From: an uncultured Caulobacterales bacterium | GTDB taxonomy: Bacteria; Pseudomonadota; Alphaproteobacteria; Caulobacterales; Maricaulaceae | Direction of reading: 5' to 3' | DNA: 64,000 nt | Assembly (NCBI GenBank): GCA_937929915.1 | Contig: CALFUN010000007.1 | Span: 62,001 to 126,000 of the forward strand | Part shown: piece after piece, positions 27,605 through 36,198 of the stretch | Position numbering within the stretch: the first letter of the stretch is position 1 | Layout: every line of letters starts with the position of its first letter | Made by a program: the position numbers and the translations under genes | Notes under the pieces: generated by a model | The model's database searches: none | Told to the model about the DNA's origin: nothing | The model's input: only the letters and a program-made list of their open reading frames with translations

Positions 27605-28801
27605 TTAATCAAGCTGTGTCACATCATAGCCATATAGCCAATCCATACCTTTATGCACAATGCTGGGCATAACACGTCCTGCAAGCCACATCGGGCCATA
27701 GGTTTTTATTTGCCCCAGCCATGTTGATTGGTGAAATGTTTTCATATTTGCCCGTGATTTGGCTTGCACCTGACTTGCACGCTCATACCGCAAATTTTGA
27801 TAAGCCTTAAGTGAGTGTTCCACAGGACGCGCCGCATGTGAAATTTCGCGGATCAGCGCCCAAGCATCTTCGACAGCCATCGCCGCGCCTTGCGCGAGAA
27901 AGGGCAGCATAGGGTGCGCTGCATCGCCGAGCAAAACCGCACGGCCATCACTCCAGCGCGGCAAAGGTGCGCGGTCAAATAACGCCCAGCGATATAATGT
28001 ATCGGGCTTGGCGGATTGAATTAAATTCGTAAGAATGGGATGCCAGCCCTCAAAGTCTCTCAGCGCCTCGTCGCGGCTACCACGTTCGCGCCAACCATCT
28101 TGTTGCCAATCATCGCGTTCAACAACACCTACAAAATTCGCAACCTTCCCGCCGCGCAAGCGATAGGTAATACCATGGCGCTTTTTTCCCATCCACAGAC
28201 AGGTTGTTGGATTTGGCACATAATCACCCAGCATATCCACTGGAACAACCATGCGCCATGCCACGCTGCCTGTAAAAACAGGCTTATCTACGCCGAGCAT
28301 AATTTCGCGAATTTGGGATTTAATTCCATCCGCCCCGATCAAAACATCTCCTGAAAATTCACGCCCATCCTTTAAGGTCAGTGTAATTGCATCATTATCT
28401 TGCTTATAGGTCACAACATTTGCGCCAAGCTCTAAAGACTGCGGCACGCGCCTATTGAATACATCTGTTAAAGCTTGAATGTAATCAGCCCGGTGAATAT
28501 GCCAATAAGGCGAGCCCCACATCTCAACCGCCTGACGCGCCAAAGGAATCGTGAAAATGGGCCGCCCGCTTTTCCCCATGCGCGCCTCAATAGCTTCAGG
28601 CTGACAGGCATGTTGTGAGATTACATCATCTATGCCAAGCGCCTCAAAGACTTTCATGGCATTGGGCGGGAGTTGCAGGCCTGCCCCAATCTCTTTAATT
28701 TCAGCAGCTTTTTCGAAAACGGTGACATGATGACCGAAATGATGCGCGCATAAAGCCGCACTTAGCCCCCCAATACCGCCGCCGACAATTAAAACTCTCA
28801 T
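27605..28801 (-). CDS. FAD-dependent aromatic monooxygenase (salicylate hydroxylase-like)
   Basis: 398 aa. Class A flavoprotein hydroxylase: the N-terminal ADP-binding GGGIGGLSAAL (7-17), the DG motif VLIGADGIKSQIRE and the second FAD motif AVLLGDAAHPMLPFLAQGA. It resembles 3-hydroxybenzoate 6-hydroxylase and salicylate 1-monooxygenase, but no aromatic catabolic genes are nearby. Substrate unknown. It converges on the desaturase with 12 bases between. Confidence 0.9.
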   Translation of the reverse strand: MRVLIVGGGIGGLSAALCAHHFGHHVTVFEKAAEIKEIGAGLQLPPNAMKVFEALGIDDVISQHACQPEAIEARMGKSGRPIFTIPLARQAVEMWGSPYWHIHRADYIQALTDVFNRRVPQSLELGANVVTYKQDNDAITLTLKDGREFSGDVLIGADGIKSQIREIMLGVDKPVFTGSVAWRMVVPVDMLGDYVPNPTTCLWMGKKRHGITYRLRGGKVANFVGVVERDDWQQDGWRERGSRDEALRDFEGWHPILTNLIQSAKPDTLYRWALFDRAPLPRWSDGRAVLLGDAAHPMLPFLAQGAAMAVEDAWALIREISHAARPVEHSLKAYQNLRYERASQVQAKSRANMKTFHQSTWLGQIKTYGPMWLAGRVMPSIVHKGMDWLYGYDVTQLD

Positions 28802-28929
28802 GCTAGCCCTTGTTCATGTCACTGATCTGTCTCATGGCATTGATAGTTTTGGCTATCAAAATGTCAGATCAAGTTATGTAGTATTAGCAATGTAATTTTT
28901 TATGGTATATCAAAATAATAAGTTAAAAC

Positions 28930-29490
28930 TTAATCACGGCGAAACGCATCTTGTAAGCGGTTCATTTGGTCAGCCACAGTATTGCCAGCTTGCGCTGCGA
29001 TTGTGCCGTATAATGAGCGGTCAAGGCGCATTATGCGCTCATATAATGTTTCAGATCGAGCCAATAAATCAAGTAAGCGCGCGGGCAAAGCATAGGCCGT
29101 TTTGGCCAGTTCAGAAAAGCTTAAACCTTCATCAGGCTTCACATCCTCTACAAGACGGTATTTCTCGGCCTGAACCTCTGTTAGGCTCATTTCGCCCTCT
29201 TTTAAGGCCCGCTGCACGAGCAACCAGCTTGCAACTTGCATCAACCGCGTCGTCAGGCGCATAGACTGGCTCGCATAGGTTAAAGCATCATCACGACCCA
29301 ATTTTTTACTGTCTTGGCGTCCTGGGCCGTCCAAATAAGCCGCAGTTTCCTCAACCATATCCATACCTTCTCTAAAGGTTTTCGCAAAAAGCTCTGACCG
29401 TGTGAATTCTAGCAATCTGGCTTCGGCTTGTGCTGTAAGGGTAGCTGACATGAGAGATGAATTCTGTTGCGAGGTAGGATGTGTATTCAT
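28930..29490 (-). CDS. rcdA: Regulator of CtrA degradation (DUF1465)
   Basis: 186 aa. In Caulobacter, RcdA is the cell-cycle adaptor that, with CpdR and PopA, brings CtrA to ClpXP at the pole. Family blocks: REGMDMVEETAAYLDGPGR and SMRLTTRLMQVASWLL, followed by the EGEMSLTEVQAEKYRL loop. The C-terminus is a long polar helix (TVADQMNRLQDAFRRD). The ATG at 29490 has agagag upstream; the internal ATG at 29451 has no ribosome site. It runs in the same direction as the DUF1192 gene, 124 bases downstream of it, and divergent from trcR. Confidence 0.92.
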   Translation of the reverse strand: MNTHPTSQQNSSLMSATLTAQAEARLLEFTRSELFAKTFREGMDMVEETAAYLDGPGRQDSKKLGRDDALTYASQSMRLTTRLMQVASWLLVQRALKEGEMSLTEVQAEKYRLVEDVKPDEGLSFSELAKTAYALPARLLDLLARSETLYERIMRLDRSLYGTIAAQAGNTVADQMNRLQDAFRRD

Positions 29491-29614
29491 TTGGCTCTCT
29501 TTTCAGGACATATTTATTATTTGCAAGGCTATTTGCAAGCACAAGGCCAAATCGAACCATTATTGTTAATTATTTCATTTTAATGCAGATAAAGACACGC
29601 TTTACCTTAAAAAT

Positions 29615-29806
29615 TTATGAGGATTTTTTAAATAAAGCATCGGCCGCGCTGCGCTCTGATGTTTTTTTGGCAAGCTCAGCTTCTAAACGAATAATCTCGG
29701 AGCGATAATCTTCAATACGCTGTTGTAATTCATGCACAGATAGGCCGTATAAATCCTCGCCTAAAGTGGGCTGCGCTATCATTTTTCGGGGTAAATTTTC
29801 ATCCAT
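29615..29806 (-). CDS. DUF1192 small protein
   Basis: 63 aa. The DUF1192 core LYGLSVHELQQRIEDYRSEI is followed by a short coiled coil (IIRLEAELAKKTSERSAADALF). This small acidic/helical protein commonly neighbours rcdA in alphaproteobacteria. Function unknown. The coiled coil suggests it works as a partner protein. Transcribed with rcdA. Confidence 0.88.
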   Translation of the reverse strand: MDENLPRKMIAQPTLGEDLYGLSVHELQQRIEDYRSEIIRLEAELAKKTSERSAADALFKKSS

Positions 29807-29875
29807 ATCAGTCTCATTTTCATAAATTCATATCTTTATACAATATATGTTACACATCCGTAGCTATCTCAAAGC

Positions 29876-29904
29876 TTGCCAAAGCCCTCTTAACCTTGTA
29901 AAGA
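29876..29904 (+). promoter_or_regulatory. Candidate trcR promoter
   Basis: TTGCCA (29876-29881) and TAAAGA (29899-29904) are separated by 17 bases, which puts the transcription start near 29911, just before the first leader hairpin. The match to sigma-70 hexamers is moderate and unconfirmed. Confidence 0.35.
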
Positions 29905-29912
29905 CCATATTG

Positions 29913-29961
29913 TCGATAGGGGTTCACTATCGATAGTAACCCCGCCGAGCGGGGTTTTTTT
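29913..29961 (+). promoter_or_regulatory. Attenuator-like three-hairpin leader of trcR
   Basis: Three mutually exclusive stems overlap in order. P1: TCGATAG (29913-29919) with CTATCGA (29927-29933). P2: GGGGTT-c-ACTA with TAGT-AACCCC (29919-29943). P3: AACCCCGC (29938-29945) with GCGGGGTT (29949-29956), followed by seven T to 29961, an intrinsic terminator on the plus strand. P1 excludes P2 and P2 excludes P3, the logic of a transcription attenuator. The terminator lies 24 bases before the trcR ATG and no other rightward gene ends here. Alternative readings: the terminator of a short RNA starting near 29911, or a plain terminator. Confidence 0.6.
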
Positions 29962-29985
29962 AATGCCTAAATTTAGGGGCCTATT

Positions 29986-30663
29986 ATGACACAAATTTTA
30001 ATGCCAAAAGCCACAGCGGTTTGGTTAATTGACAACACCGCTATGACATTCAAACAAATTAGCGAATTTTGCACGCTCCATATTCTTGAAGTCGAAGGCA
30101 TCGCGGACGGTGATGTCGCAGCGGGCATCCGCGGGGCCGATCCGATTGCCAATGGACAGGTCAGCCGTGAAGAAATTGAAAAAGCGGAAGCTGATCCAAA
30201 TTATGCGATGAAATCTAATAAATTTGACAGTGATACACGCATGACGAAACAGTCAAAGAAAAAAGGGCCGCGCTATACACCATTATCGCGCCGCCAAGAT
30301 CGCCCTGACGCGATTGCTTGGATTGTTCGTAACCATCCTGAAATTACAGATGCGCAAATCTCAAAACTTATCGGCACAACAAAACCTACAATTAAATCTA
30401 TCCGTGAACGCACCCATTGGAAAATCAGCATGATTAATCCAACCGATCCTGTGTCCCTGGGGTTATGCACCCAGATTGATCTGGATAGACTCGTTGCCAA
30501 AGCCGCTGAGAAAAAAGCGAAAATGGAAGAAGAGGCAAAGAAAGGCCTTGAAGATGGGGACAGCCTCACCCCTCTTGAAACGCCGAAAGTGGCCGAAGAA
30601 GCCGCTGAAACTGAAAAAGTTGAACATACGCTAGAAAGCTTGTTTAAACCCTCAGGTGAATAA
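29986..30663 (+). CDS. trcR: Cell-cycle transcriptional regulator, DUF1013 family
   Basis: 225 aa. DUF1013 end to end: LMPKATAVWLIDNTAMTF, then KKKGPRYTPLSRRQDRPDAI and a helix-turn-helix-like block DAQISKLIGTTKPTIKSIRE (about residues 122-141), then PVSLGLCTQIDLDRL. The C-terminus is a charged coiled tail (KKAKMEEEAKKGLEDGD). The family is annotated as the TrcR cell-cycle regulator of alphaproteobacteria; I rely on memory for that name. agggg lies six bases before the ATG. It is preceded by the leader structure and followed by its own terminator. Confidence 0.9.
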   Translation: MTQILMPKATAVWLIDNTAMTFKQISEFCTLHILEVEGIADGDVAAGIRGADPIANGQVSREEIEKAEADPNYAMKSNKFDSDTRMTKQSKKKGPRYTPLSRRQDRPDAIAWIVRNHPEITDAQISKLIGTTKPTIKSIRERTHWKISMINPTDPVSLGLCTQIDLDRLVAKAAEKKAKMEEEAKKGLEDGDSLTPLETPKVAEEAAETEKVEHTLESLFKPSGE

Positions 30664-30691
30664 GCCGTACATTACCTAGCTCTATAACCAA

Positions 30692-30724
30692 ATCCGCCTT
30701 GCCCAGTGTGTTAGGCGGTTTTTT
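30692..30724 (+). terminator. Terminator of trcR
   Basis: CCGCCT (30694-30699) pairs with AGGCGG (30713-30718) and is followed by six T. It lies 30 bases after the trcR stop, so trcR is a single-gene transcript. Confidence 0.85.
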
Positions 30725-30731
30725 GTGACGT

Positions 30732-31544
30732 CTACACATCCTGTTTTAATGGCATTTGGTAATTGAGTGCGAGGCGGCCTCCATCAGCGTAAATATGCTG
30801 CCCTGTAATATAGCTCGCATCTTCTGAGAGCAAAAATGCGGCAACCGAGGCAATTTCCTCAGCTTGTCCGATGCGGCCAAGCGGTGTGCGCGCATAGATT
30901 TTATCCAGCGCGGCCTCATCACCAACGACGCCTGCAAGCATATTTGTCTTAATCGACCCAGGCCCAATACCATTGACACGTATACCATATGGCGCGAGTT
31001 CTAAGGCCATAGCTTTGGTCATCTGCTTTAATCCGCCTTTCGAGACTGTATAGGCCAGATAATCCGCTATCGCGACCGTATCATTAATCGAAGACATATT
31101 CACAATCGCATAAGGTCGGTCTGTCAGGCGTGAGCGGTCTTCACGGCTTTCTATTTCTTTGACCATATACCGCGCCACCGCTTTGGATAAAAGAAACGCC
31201 CCGCGCAGATTGACCGCTAGAACACGGTCAAAATTCTCAACAGATAAATCTAACGCTCCGCCCTCAAGCGCAATGCCTGCATTATTAATGAGGCCGTCAA
31301 TTCGGCCAAATGCACCTAATGTTTCGGCAACGAGATTATGTACGGCTAGCGGCTCTGATACGTCACATTCGACAAAAATAGCGCGCTCTGTTTCGGCCGC
31401 AAGGTCGCGCCCCGCCCTCTTGCCTAATGCGGCATCCATATCCGCTAAAACAACATTATGCCCATCATCTATGAGCCGCTGGGCACAGGCCAAACCAATA
31501 CCGCGCGCTGCGCCAGTGACAATATATACGCGATCTGATGACAT
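30732..31544 (-). CDS. Short-chain dehydrogenase/reductase
   Basis: 270 aa, classical SDR. Cofactor loop TGAARGIG (11-18), LADMD (an Asp after the second strand, favouring NAD), NNAGIA, and the catalytic Ser/Tyr/Lys in NMSSINDTVAIADYLAYTVSKGG taken as Ser, Tyr-x3-Lys. The C-terminal SYITGQHIYADGG is typical of FabG-like or glucose dehydrogenase-like enzymes. An insertion (residues about 125-140, EIESREDRSRLTDR) is longer than usual. Substrate unknown. Convergent with trcR. Confidence 0.9.
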   Translation of the reverse strand: MSSDRVYIVTGAARGIGLACAQRLIDDGHNVVLADMDAALGKRAGRDLAAETERAIFVECDVSEPLAVHNLVAETLGAFGRIDGLINNAGIALEGGALDLSVENFDRVLAVNLRGAFLLSKAVARYMVKEIESREDRSRLTDRPYAIVNMSSINDTVAIADYLAYTVSKGGLKQMTKAMALELAPYGIRVNGIGPGSIKTNMLAGVVGDEAALDKIYARTPLGRIGQAEEIASVAAFLLSEDASYITGQHIYADGGRLALNYQMPLKQDV

Positions 31545-31657
31545 AGCTATCTCTTGTGGCTTAACGGTTATCTAGGCGCAATAAGCGCTTCAAACCCCAT
31601 AAGGTCAAGCCTATCTTATCAAGAATATAAAATCAGACTCTAAAAAAGGGATGCTTG

Positions 31658-31843
31658 TTAGCCGTGCGATGCTTGAGATGCCATTGGCTTCTGAAGCATT
31701 TGTTGCTTGAGGTAGAGTTTTTCTTTTTTCAGTTGAGCTAACCGTAAGGTATCGGGAATGGGGTGTCGAAGTTCACGTTGGATTTTCGCATCAAGCTGTG
31801 CATGCTTATATTGTAATTGTTCCAAATGTGCAGATAACGCCAT
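31658..31843 (-). CDS. YdcH family (DUF465) small coiled-coil protein
   Basis: 61 aa. SAHLEQLQYKHAQLDAKIQR followed by LAQLKKEKLYLKQQM is the two-helix DUF465 hairpin. Function unknown. DUF465 pairs upstream of purEK are a common alphaproteobacterial arrangement. Divergent from the second DUF465 gene. Confidence 0.85.
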   Translation of the reverse strand: MALSAHLEQLQYKHAQLDAKIQRELRHPIPDTLRLAQLKKEKLYLKQQMLQKPMASQASHG

Positions 31844-32002
31844 TCAAGCCTCCGTTTTGGATTTGTCATGAAAGTTTCACATAACATAAAAACACCAGAG
31901 AGTCTTGTCGCTATCCTATCAATTTTTCATTATACTTAACTTTATAGAAAATTGCTGCAAAACGCCTTGCTTAAAAGACCTATCACCCCTTAGAAAGCTC
32001 TC

Positions 32003-32281
32003 ATGGTTGATACACCAAAAGATACAGATAATGAACGCGGTCAAAGCCTGTCTGGCAATGAAAAGGCCGCGGAAAGTAATGAGCTGTCTCAGCCAGAATT
32101 ACTGGCCATGCTTGCGGAGTTAAAAAAAGAACACCGGCGCATCGATAATGAAATTTCAGCCCTCATAGATACTGGCGCGGTTGATATGCTGAAAATTGGG
32201 CGCATGAAGATAATCAAGCTCTCAATTAAAGACAAAATCCGCCATTTAGAAAACCAACTCACGCCAGACATCATCGCGTAA
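32003..32281 (+). CDS. YdcH family (DUF465) protein with extended N-terminus
   Basis: 92 aa. The C-terminal 55 residues are a DUF465 hairpin (MLAELKKEHRRIDNEISALI, then KIGRMKIIKLSIKDKIRHLE). The first 35 residues are polar and disordered (DTPKDTDNERGQSLSGNEK). Probably a paralogue of the neighbouring 61-aa protein. Convergent with the diguanylate cyclase, 18 bases apart. Confidence 0.82.
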   Translation: MVDTPKDTDNERGQSLSGNEKAAESNELSQPELLAMLAELKKEHRRIDNEISALIDTGAVDMLKIGRMKIIKLSIKDKIRHLENQLTPDIIA

Positions 32282-32299
32282 TAGCAGGGGCGCTCTGCA

Positions 32300-32923
32300 T
32301 TAATCGCGGCGTTTTGCCATATACATAGCCCTGTCAGCTCGGTCGAGAATTTGATCAGGTGTGTCACCCGCTTCGCAGGGCGCAACGCCCCATGCTGCGG
32401 TCACCTTGATTTTGCCTGTTGGCATATCAACATGTTGATCGGCAATGCGGCACGCCAATGCTGCCGCCTTGGCCTTGGCCTGTATTAAATTGGTTTTAAA
32501 GAGCAAAACGGCAAATTCATCCCCGCCAAGACGGGCCACCATATCGCAATCTCTTACACCTTCTACCAATACATGTCCTATTTTTTTCAAAAGCGTATCT
32601 CCAACCGCGTGACCATATCGATCATTAATCGATTTAAAGGCATTGAGATCAAAAAACAAAACAGTCGATGGCAAATCATAACGGGCCATAACCGTTTGCG
32701 CCCGAGAAATCTCGCGCATAAAGGCACGGCGATTATATACAGGCACAAGCGGGTCAGTATCTGCCGCCCGCTCAAGCTCTAATATGCGTAAACGTAAACG
32801 TGCAATTTCACTGTTTAGATTCTTATTGTCTTCTACAAAGCGGGTGTCGGTGACCCCTTCGCGCTTATAAAGGGGATTTGCACTATCTTGTAATAAAGCT
32901 GAGAGGCGCTGAGATGTCATCAT
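32300..32923 (-). CDS. Diguanylate cyclase (GGDEF)
   Basis: 207 aa. Makes c-di-GMP from two GTP. The active-site loop GGDEF is at 133-137, the metal-binding Asp92 in FFDLNAFKSIND, and an intact inhibitory I-site RxxD at 124-127 lies exactly five residues before GGDEF, so product inhibition is expected. The N-terminal 55 residues form a helix/coiled coil (NKNLNSEIARLRLRILELE) that probably dimerises the enzyme. There is no signal or membrane segment: soluble. No EAL domain. c-di-GMP links to the stalk/adhesion and RcdA/PopA themes of the window, by inference only. Confidence 0.94.
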   Translation of the reverse strand: MMTSQRLSALLQDSANPLYKREGVTDTRFVEDNKNLNSEIARLRLRILELERAADTDPLVPVYNRRAFMREISRAQTVMARYDLPSTVLFFDLNAFKSINDRYGHAVGDTLLKKIGHVLVEGVRDCDMVARLGGDEFAVLLFKTNLIQAKAKAAALACRIADQHVDMPTGKIKVTAAWGVAPCEAGDTPDQILDRADRAMYMAKRRD

Positions 32924-33111
32924 TTTACTCTTAATATTGTTACAATCCCAATCACCTCATACTCTAACACCAATCTTATTAAAGAAACGGAAATTTATAC
33001 ACTTAAACCGTGAACTTCTGTTATTATTTGCATTGTTTTCAACGCAGTTATCATTTGACCCAGCTCGCAGTCTGGTTAATATGATGCGCTTTCTTGTAAG
33101 TAATTGGAAAT

Positions 33112-33621
33112 ATGAAAGCCATGACACCCCCTTCTATTGCGATTATAATGGGCTCGACCTCTGATTGGCCGACCATGCAACATGCAGCTGATATTTTAGA
33201 CGCATTGGACATCTCCTATGAAGCCAAAGTCATCTCCGCGCACCGCACGCCACAGCGCCTCTATGATTTTGCAACAACGGCCGATGCGCAGGGGTTTAAA
33301 GTCATTATAGCTGGCGCAGGCGGAGCGGCGCATTTACCCGGCATGACAGCCTCCATGACCTGTCTGCCCGTCTTAGGCGTTCCCGTAGAAAGCAAGGCTT
33401 TATCGGGCATGGATAGTTTATTATCCATCGCGCAAATGCCGGGCGGAGTGCCTGTCGGCGCTCTTGCGATTGGCAAAGCAGGCGCGAAAAATGCAGCACT
33501 TTTAGCGGCGTCTATTTTGGGCTTATCAGATGATGGCATAAAAACCCGTTTAAGCGCATGGCGCCAAGCGCAGACGCAGAATGTTGCCCATGACCCACAC
33601 GCCAATCATATCCAAGGATAA
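33112..33621 (+). CDS. purE: N5-carboxyaminoimidazole ribonucleotide mutase
   Basis: 169 aa. Class I Pur[22 protein letters not shown], then the catalytic His in [15 protein letters not shown], and [16 protein letters not shown]. Converts N5-CAIR to CAIR in purine synthesis. It is three bases ahead of purK and coupled to it. Starts at 33112 and 33121 are both possible; the first has gga four bases away. The 188-base upstream region shows no obvious riboswitch. Confidence 0.96.
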   Translation: MKAMTPPSIAIIMGSTSDWPTMQHAADILDALDISYEAKVISAHRTPQRLYDFATTADAQGFKVIIAGAGGAAHLPGMTASMTCLPVLGVPVESKALSGMDSLLSIAQMPGGVPVGALAIGKAGAKNAALLAASILGLSDDGIKTRLSAWRQAQTQNVAHDPHANHIQG

Positions 33622-33624
33622 TAC

Positions 33625-34710
33625 ATGCGAGGGTCACGTGAAATTTTAGCGCCTGGCGCGACGATTGGTATTCTTGGCGGCGGACAACTGGCCCGCATGA
33701 TGGGGCATGCAGCCGCGCGCCTTGGCCTAAATGTGCATATTTATAGCCCAGTTGCAGATTGCCCCGCTGCCCAAATCGCGAATTTATTGATAACGGGTGA
33801 GTATGATGATGCCGAGAGCATCATAAAATTTGCTAGCGACTGCGATGTTGTTACCTATGAATTTGAAAATGTGCCTGCTGTGACGGCCAAAGCCGCAGCC
33901 AGCGAAGCCCCCTTACGGCCCAATGCCCGCGCCCTTGATGTAGCCCAAGATCGCCTCACAGAAAAATCCTTTCTGCAAGCCCAACTTGGTATTGATGTAG
34001 CCGGCTTTGAAGATATTGATAATGTCTTCACCTTGCGCCGCGCCCTTAAACGACTTGGTTATCCAGGAGTGTTAAAAACGCGGCGGCTTGGATATGACGG
34101 CAAAGGCCAAGTCATTATCCGCAGCGAGCCAGACATAGATGCGGCATGGGAAAAACTTGGCGGGGATACACTGCCTGAAAATGCGCTTATCCTTGAAGCC
34201 TTCATTCCTTTTACCCGCGAAATATCTATTATTGCCGCGCGAGGTTTGGACGGCTCTTGTAAAGCCTATCCGCTGACAGAAAACACACATGAAAATCATA
34301 TATTGCACACCAGCCTCGCCCCTGCCCCGCGCGATAATGGCGAGGCGCAAAAAATTGCATTTAAAATCCTTGATGCGCTAGATTATGTCGGCGTTATAGG
34401 TGTCGAATTTTTTGAAATGAAGACAGGGAAATTGCTCGTCAATGAAATCGCGCCGCGGGTGCATAATTCAGGACATTGGACACAAAATGGCGGCTGCATC
34501 GATCAATTCGAGCAACATATTCGCGCCGTTGCAGGCTGGCCGCTCGGGAGTACGGTGCCAAATTGCCGCGTTAAAATGACGAATTTAATTGGCGAAGCAG
34601 TCAATCAATGGCCTGCACTCGCCCTCCAAGCCAACACACATATTCATCTATACGGGAAAAAAGAGGTGCGTGCTGGGCGCAAAATGGGCCATATCAATCA
34701 AACCTCATAA
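33625..34710 (+). CDS. purK: N5-carboxyaminoimidazole ribonucleotide synthase
   Basis: 361 aa, ATP-grasp. Opening IGILGGGQLARMMGHAAARLG, then YEFENVPA, the ATP-grasp loop TRRLGYDGKGQ, the metal site VEFFEMKTGKLLVNEIAPRVHNSGHWT. Carboxylates AIR with bicarbonate and ATP and feeds PurE. aagga lies seven bases before the ATG. Forms a two-gene unit with purE. Confidence 0.96.
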   Translation: MRGSREILAPGATIGILGGGQLARMMGHAAARLGLNVHIYSPVADCPAAQIANLLITGEYDDAESIIKFASDCDVVTYEFENVPAVTAKAAASEAPLRPNARALDVAQDRLTEKSFLQAQLGIDVAGFEDIDNVFTLRRALKRLGYPGVLKTRRLGYDGKGQVIIRSEPDIDAAWEKLGGDTLPENALILEAFIPFTREISIIAARGLDGSCKAYPLTENTHENHILHTSLAPAPRDNGEAQKIAFKILDALDYVGVIGVEFFEMKTGKLLVNEIAPRVHNSGHWTQNGGCIDQFEQHIRAVAGWPLGSTVPNCRVKMTNLIGEAVNQWPALALQANTHIHLYGKKEVRAGRKMGHINQTS

Positions 34711-34904
34711 AATAAATTCATATATCAGTTTGCGCGCCTTTGCGGCTTAAAGCTTATATTACACCAGAAAAGCATAATTTCATCAGGTTTCATATTTACA
34801 ATAATACGTTCCAATTTGACATTCATGCCTTCACTTATAGACTCGTTTCAAGTTAAGTGCATTACGGGCATATTCTGAAAGGATATGTTCTGGGAGGATA
34901 TGTT

Positions 34905-36119
34905 TTGGACGCATTGAATTGGCTGATACCTGAACTCACGCATAGTGAACGTCTTTTGCATGGGTTTATATTTATTTTAAATATAGGGCTATTTATCCTC
35001 GCTAAACCCATTTTAAATCTTGTTGCGCCCAATCAGGATAATAAAACTAAGATTAAAATGTTCAGGGCTTTAAATGTCCTCGTTCTTTTATTGCATATAT
35101 TAGATTTAACCTTGCGGCGCGCAGGCGGCGGAACCTATCAAAGCTATTTTATTAATCTTGGCCTGAGCCTAATGATTATTTATGCAGGCATATTCGTTTA
35201 TAGTTTTCTGGGCACTTTATCCAAAAAACGGTTTGGTCGGCAGCGTACCCTTGATCAGCAAGAAATTTATATAGAAACATATAATTCCCGTCTCGTAAGC
35301 CTTGTCTTACTCGGCATTATTACGCTCACTACAGTTTACGGGCTGATTAAATTATGGGGCGCAGATAGCCTGCTTGAAACAACAGGCATATTCGGAATTT
35401 TCATCGCGTTTCTGGCGTTTACAAGCTCTATCTGGGCGCCAGATATTATTAGCGGGCTTATTATCTTAAATAGTGACATCTTGGAAGACGGTAATGTCGT
35501 GACAATTTCTGATCATACGGATGAATATATTATTGCGCGTGTCACGCTGATTTATGTCATATTATATGATATACGCAACAATCACAGAACGCTGATCCGA
35601 AACAGCCAATTCATGCAAAGCCGTATTGATAATCTTAGCCGCATTGCAAGCTCGGATGGGGTCAGGCAAAGCTTAATTTATAAAATTGGATACCCGGCCT
35701 TCTCTGCCGATATTATCTTGCGAGAAGCCGAATTAAATGACTTCAAAGCCAAAATAGACGGATTATTTAACCGCGCTTTCTTGGCCTGTTCACAAGATGA
35801 TTCAATTAAAATTAATGAGCATAAATCCTTTGAATGGGCCTTAACAAATGCTGGCGATTACGCGCTTGAATATACGTTATGGGTCTACTTACAACGCATT
35901 CCTAATACCAAAGTCACAGGGAAAATTCGGCAACATTTAATGGGAACAATTTATAAAGTAAATGAAGCCGTTTATACCGCCTCAATATTAGAAGGCGTAG
36001 ATCTCTCCACCCCTGACCTTATGCAGGCACATATACACCAAGCTGCAAGCTCTATAACACGGCCTAATGCAGGCCAAGAAACTCTGCTCCCAAATAACAC
36101 ATCACGAAAATCTGTTTAA
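34905..36119 (+). CDS. MscS-like mechanosensitive channel family protein
   Basis: 404 aa from TTG 34905, which has ggagga six bases upstream; the longer GTG start at 34857 has no ribosome site. Five hydrophobic helices (about 18-32, 55-70, 85-105, 130-150, 160-178 of this form) precede a pore-like stretch IFIAFLAFTSSIWAPDIISG and a beta domain with LEDGNVVTISDHTDEYI, the MscS beta layout. Probably relieves hypo-osmotic stress. Short direct repeats of ggatatgtt around the start may confuse start calling. Confidence 0.8.
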   Translation: MDALNWLIPELTHSERLLHGFIFILNIGLFILAKPILNLVAPNQDNKTKIKMFRALNVLVLLLHILDLTLRRAGGGTYQSYFINLGLSLMIIYAGIFVYSFLGTLSKKRFGRQRTLDQQEIYIETYNSRLVSLVLLGIITLTTVYGLIKLWGADSLLETTGIFGIFIAFLAFTSSIWAPDIISGLIILNSDILEDGNVVTISDHTDEYIIARVTLIYVILYDIRNNHRTLIRNSQFMQSRIDNLSRIASSDGVRQSLIYKIGYPAFSADIILREAELNDFKAKIDGLFNRAFLACSQDDSIKINEHKSFEWALTNAGDYALEYTLWVYLQRIPNTKVTGKIRQHLMGTIYKVNEAVYTASILEGVDLSTPDLMQAHIHQAASSITRPNAGQETLLPNNTSRKSV

Positions 36120-36198
36120 GCCGCTCACGGCTATGAATTGCCAGATAGCGGCTCTATATGGTAACGCGCGCTTTTAACTCTTAATGTGAGGCGTGATT

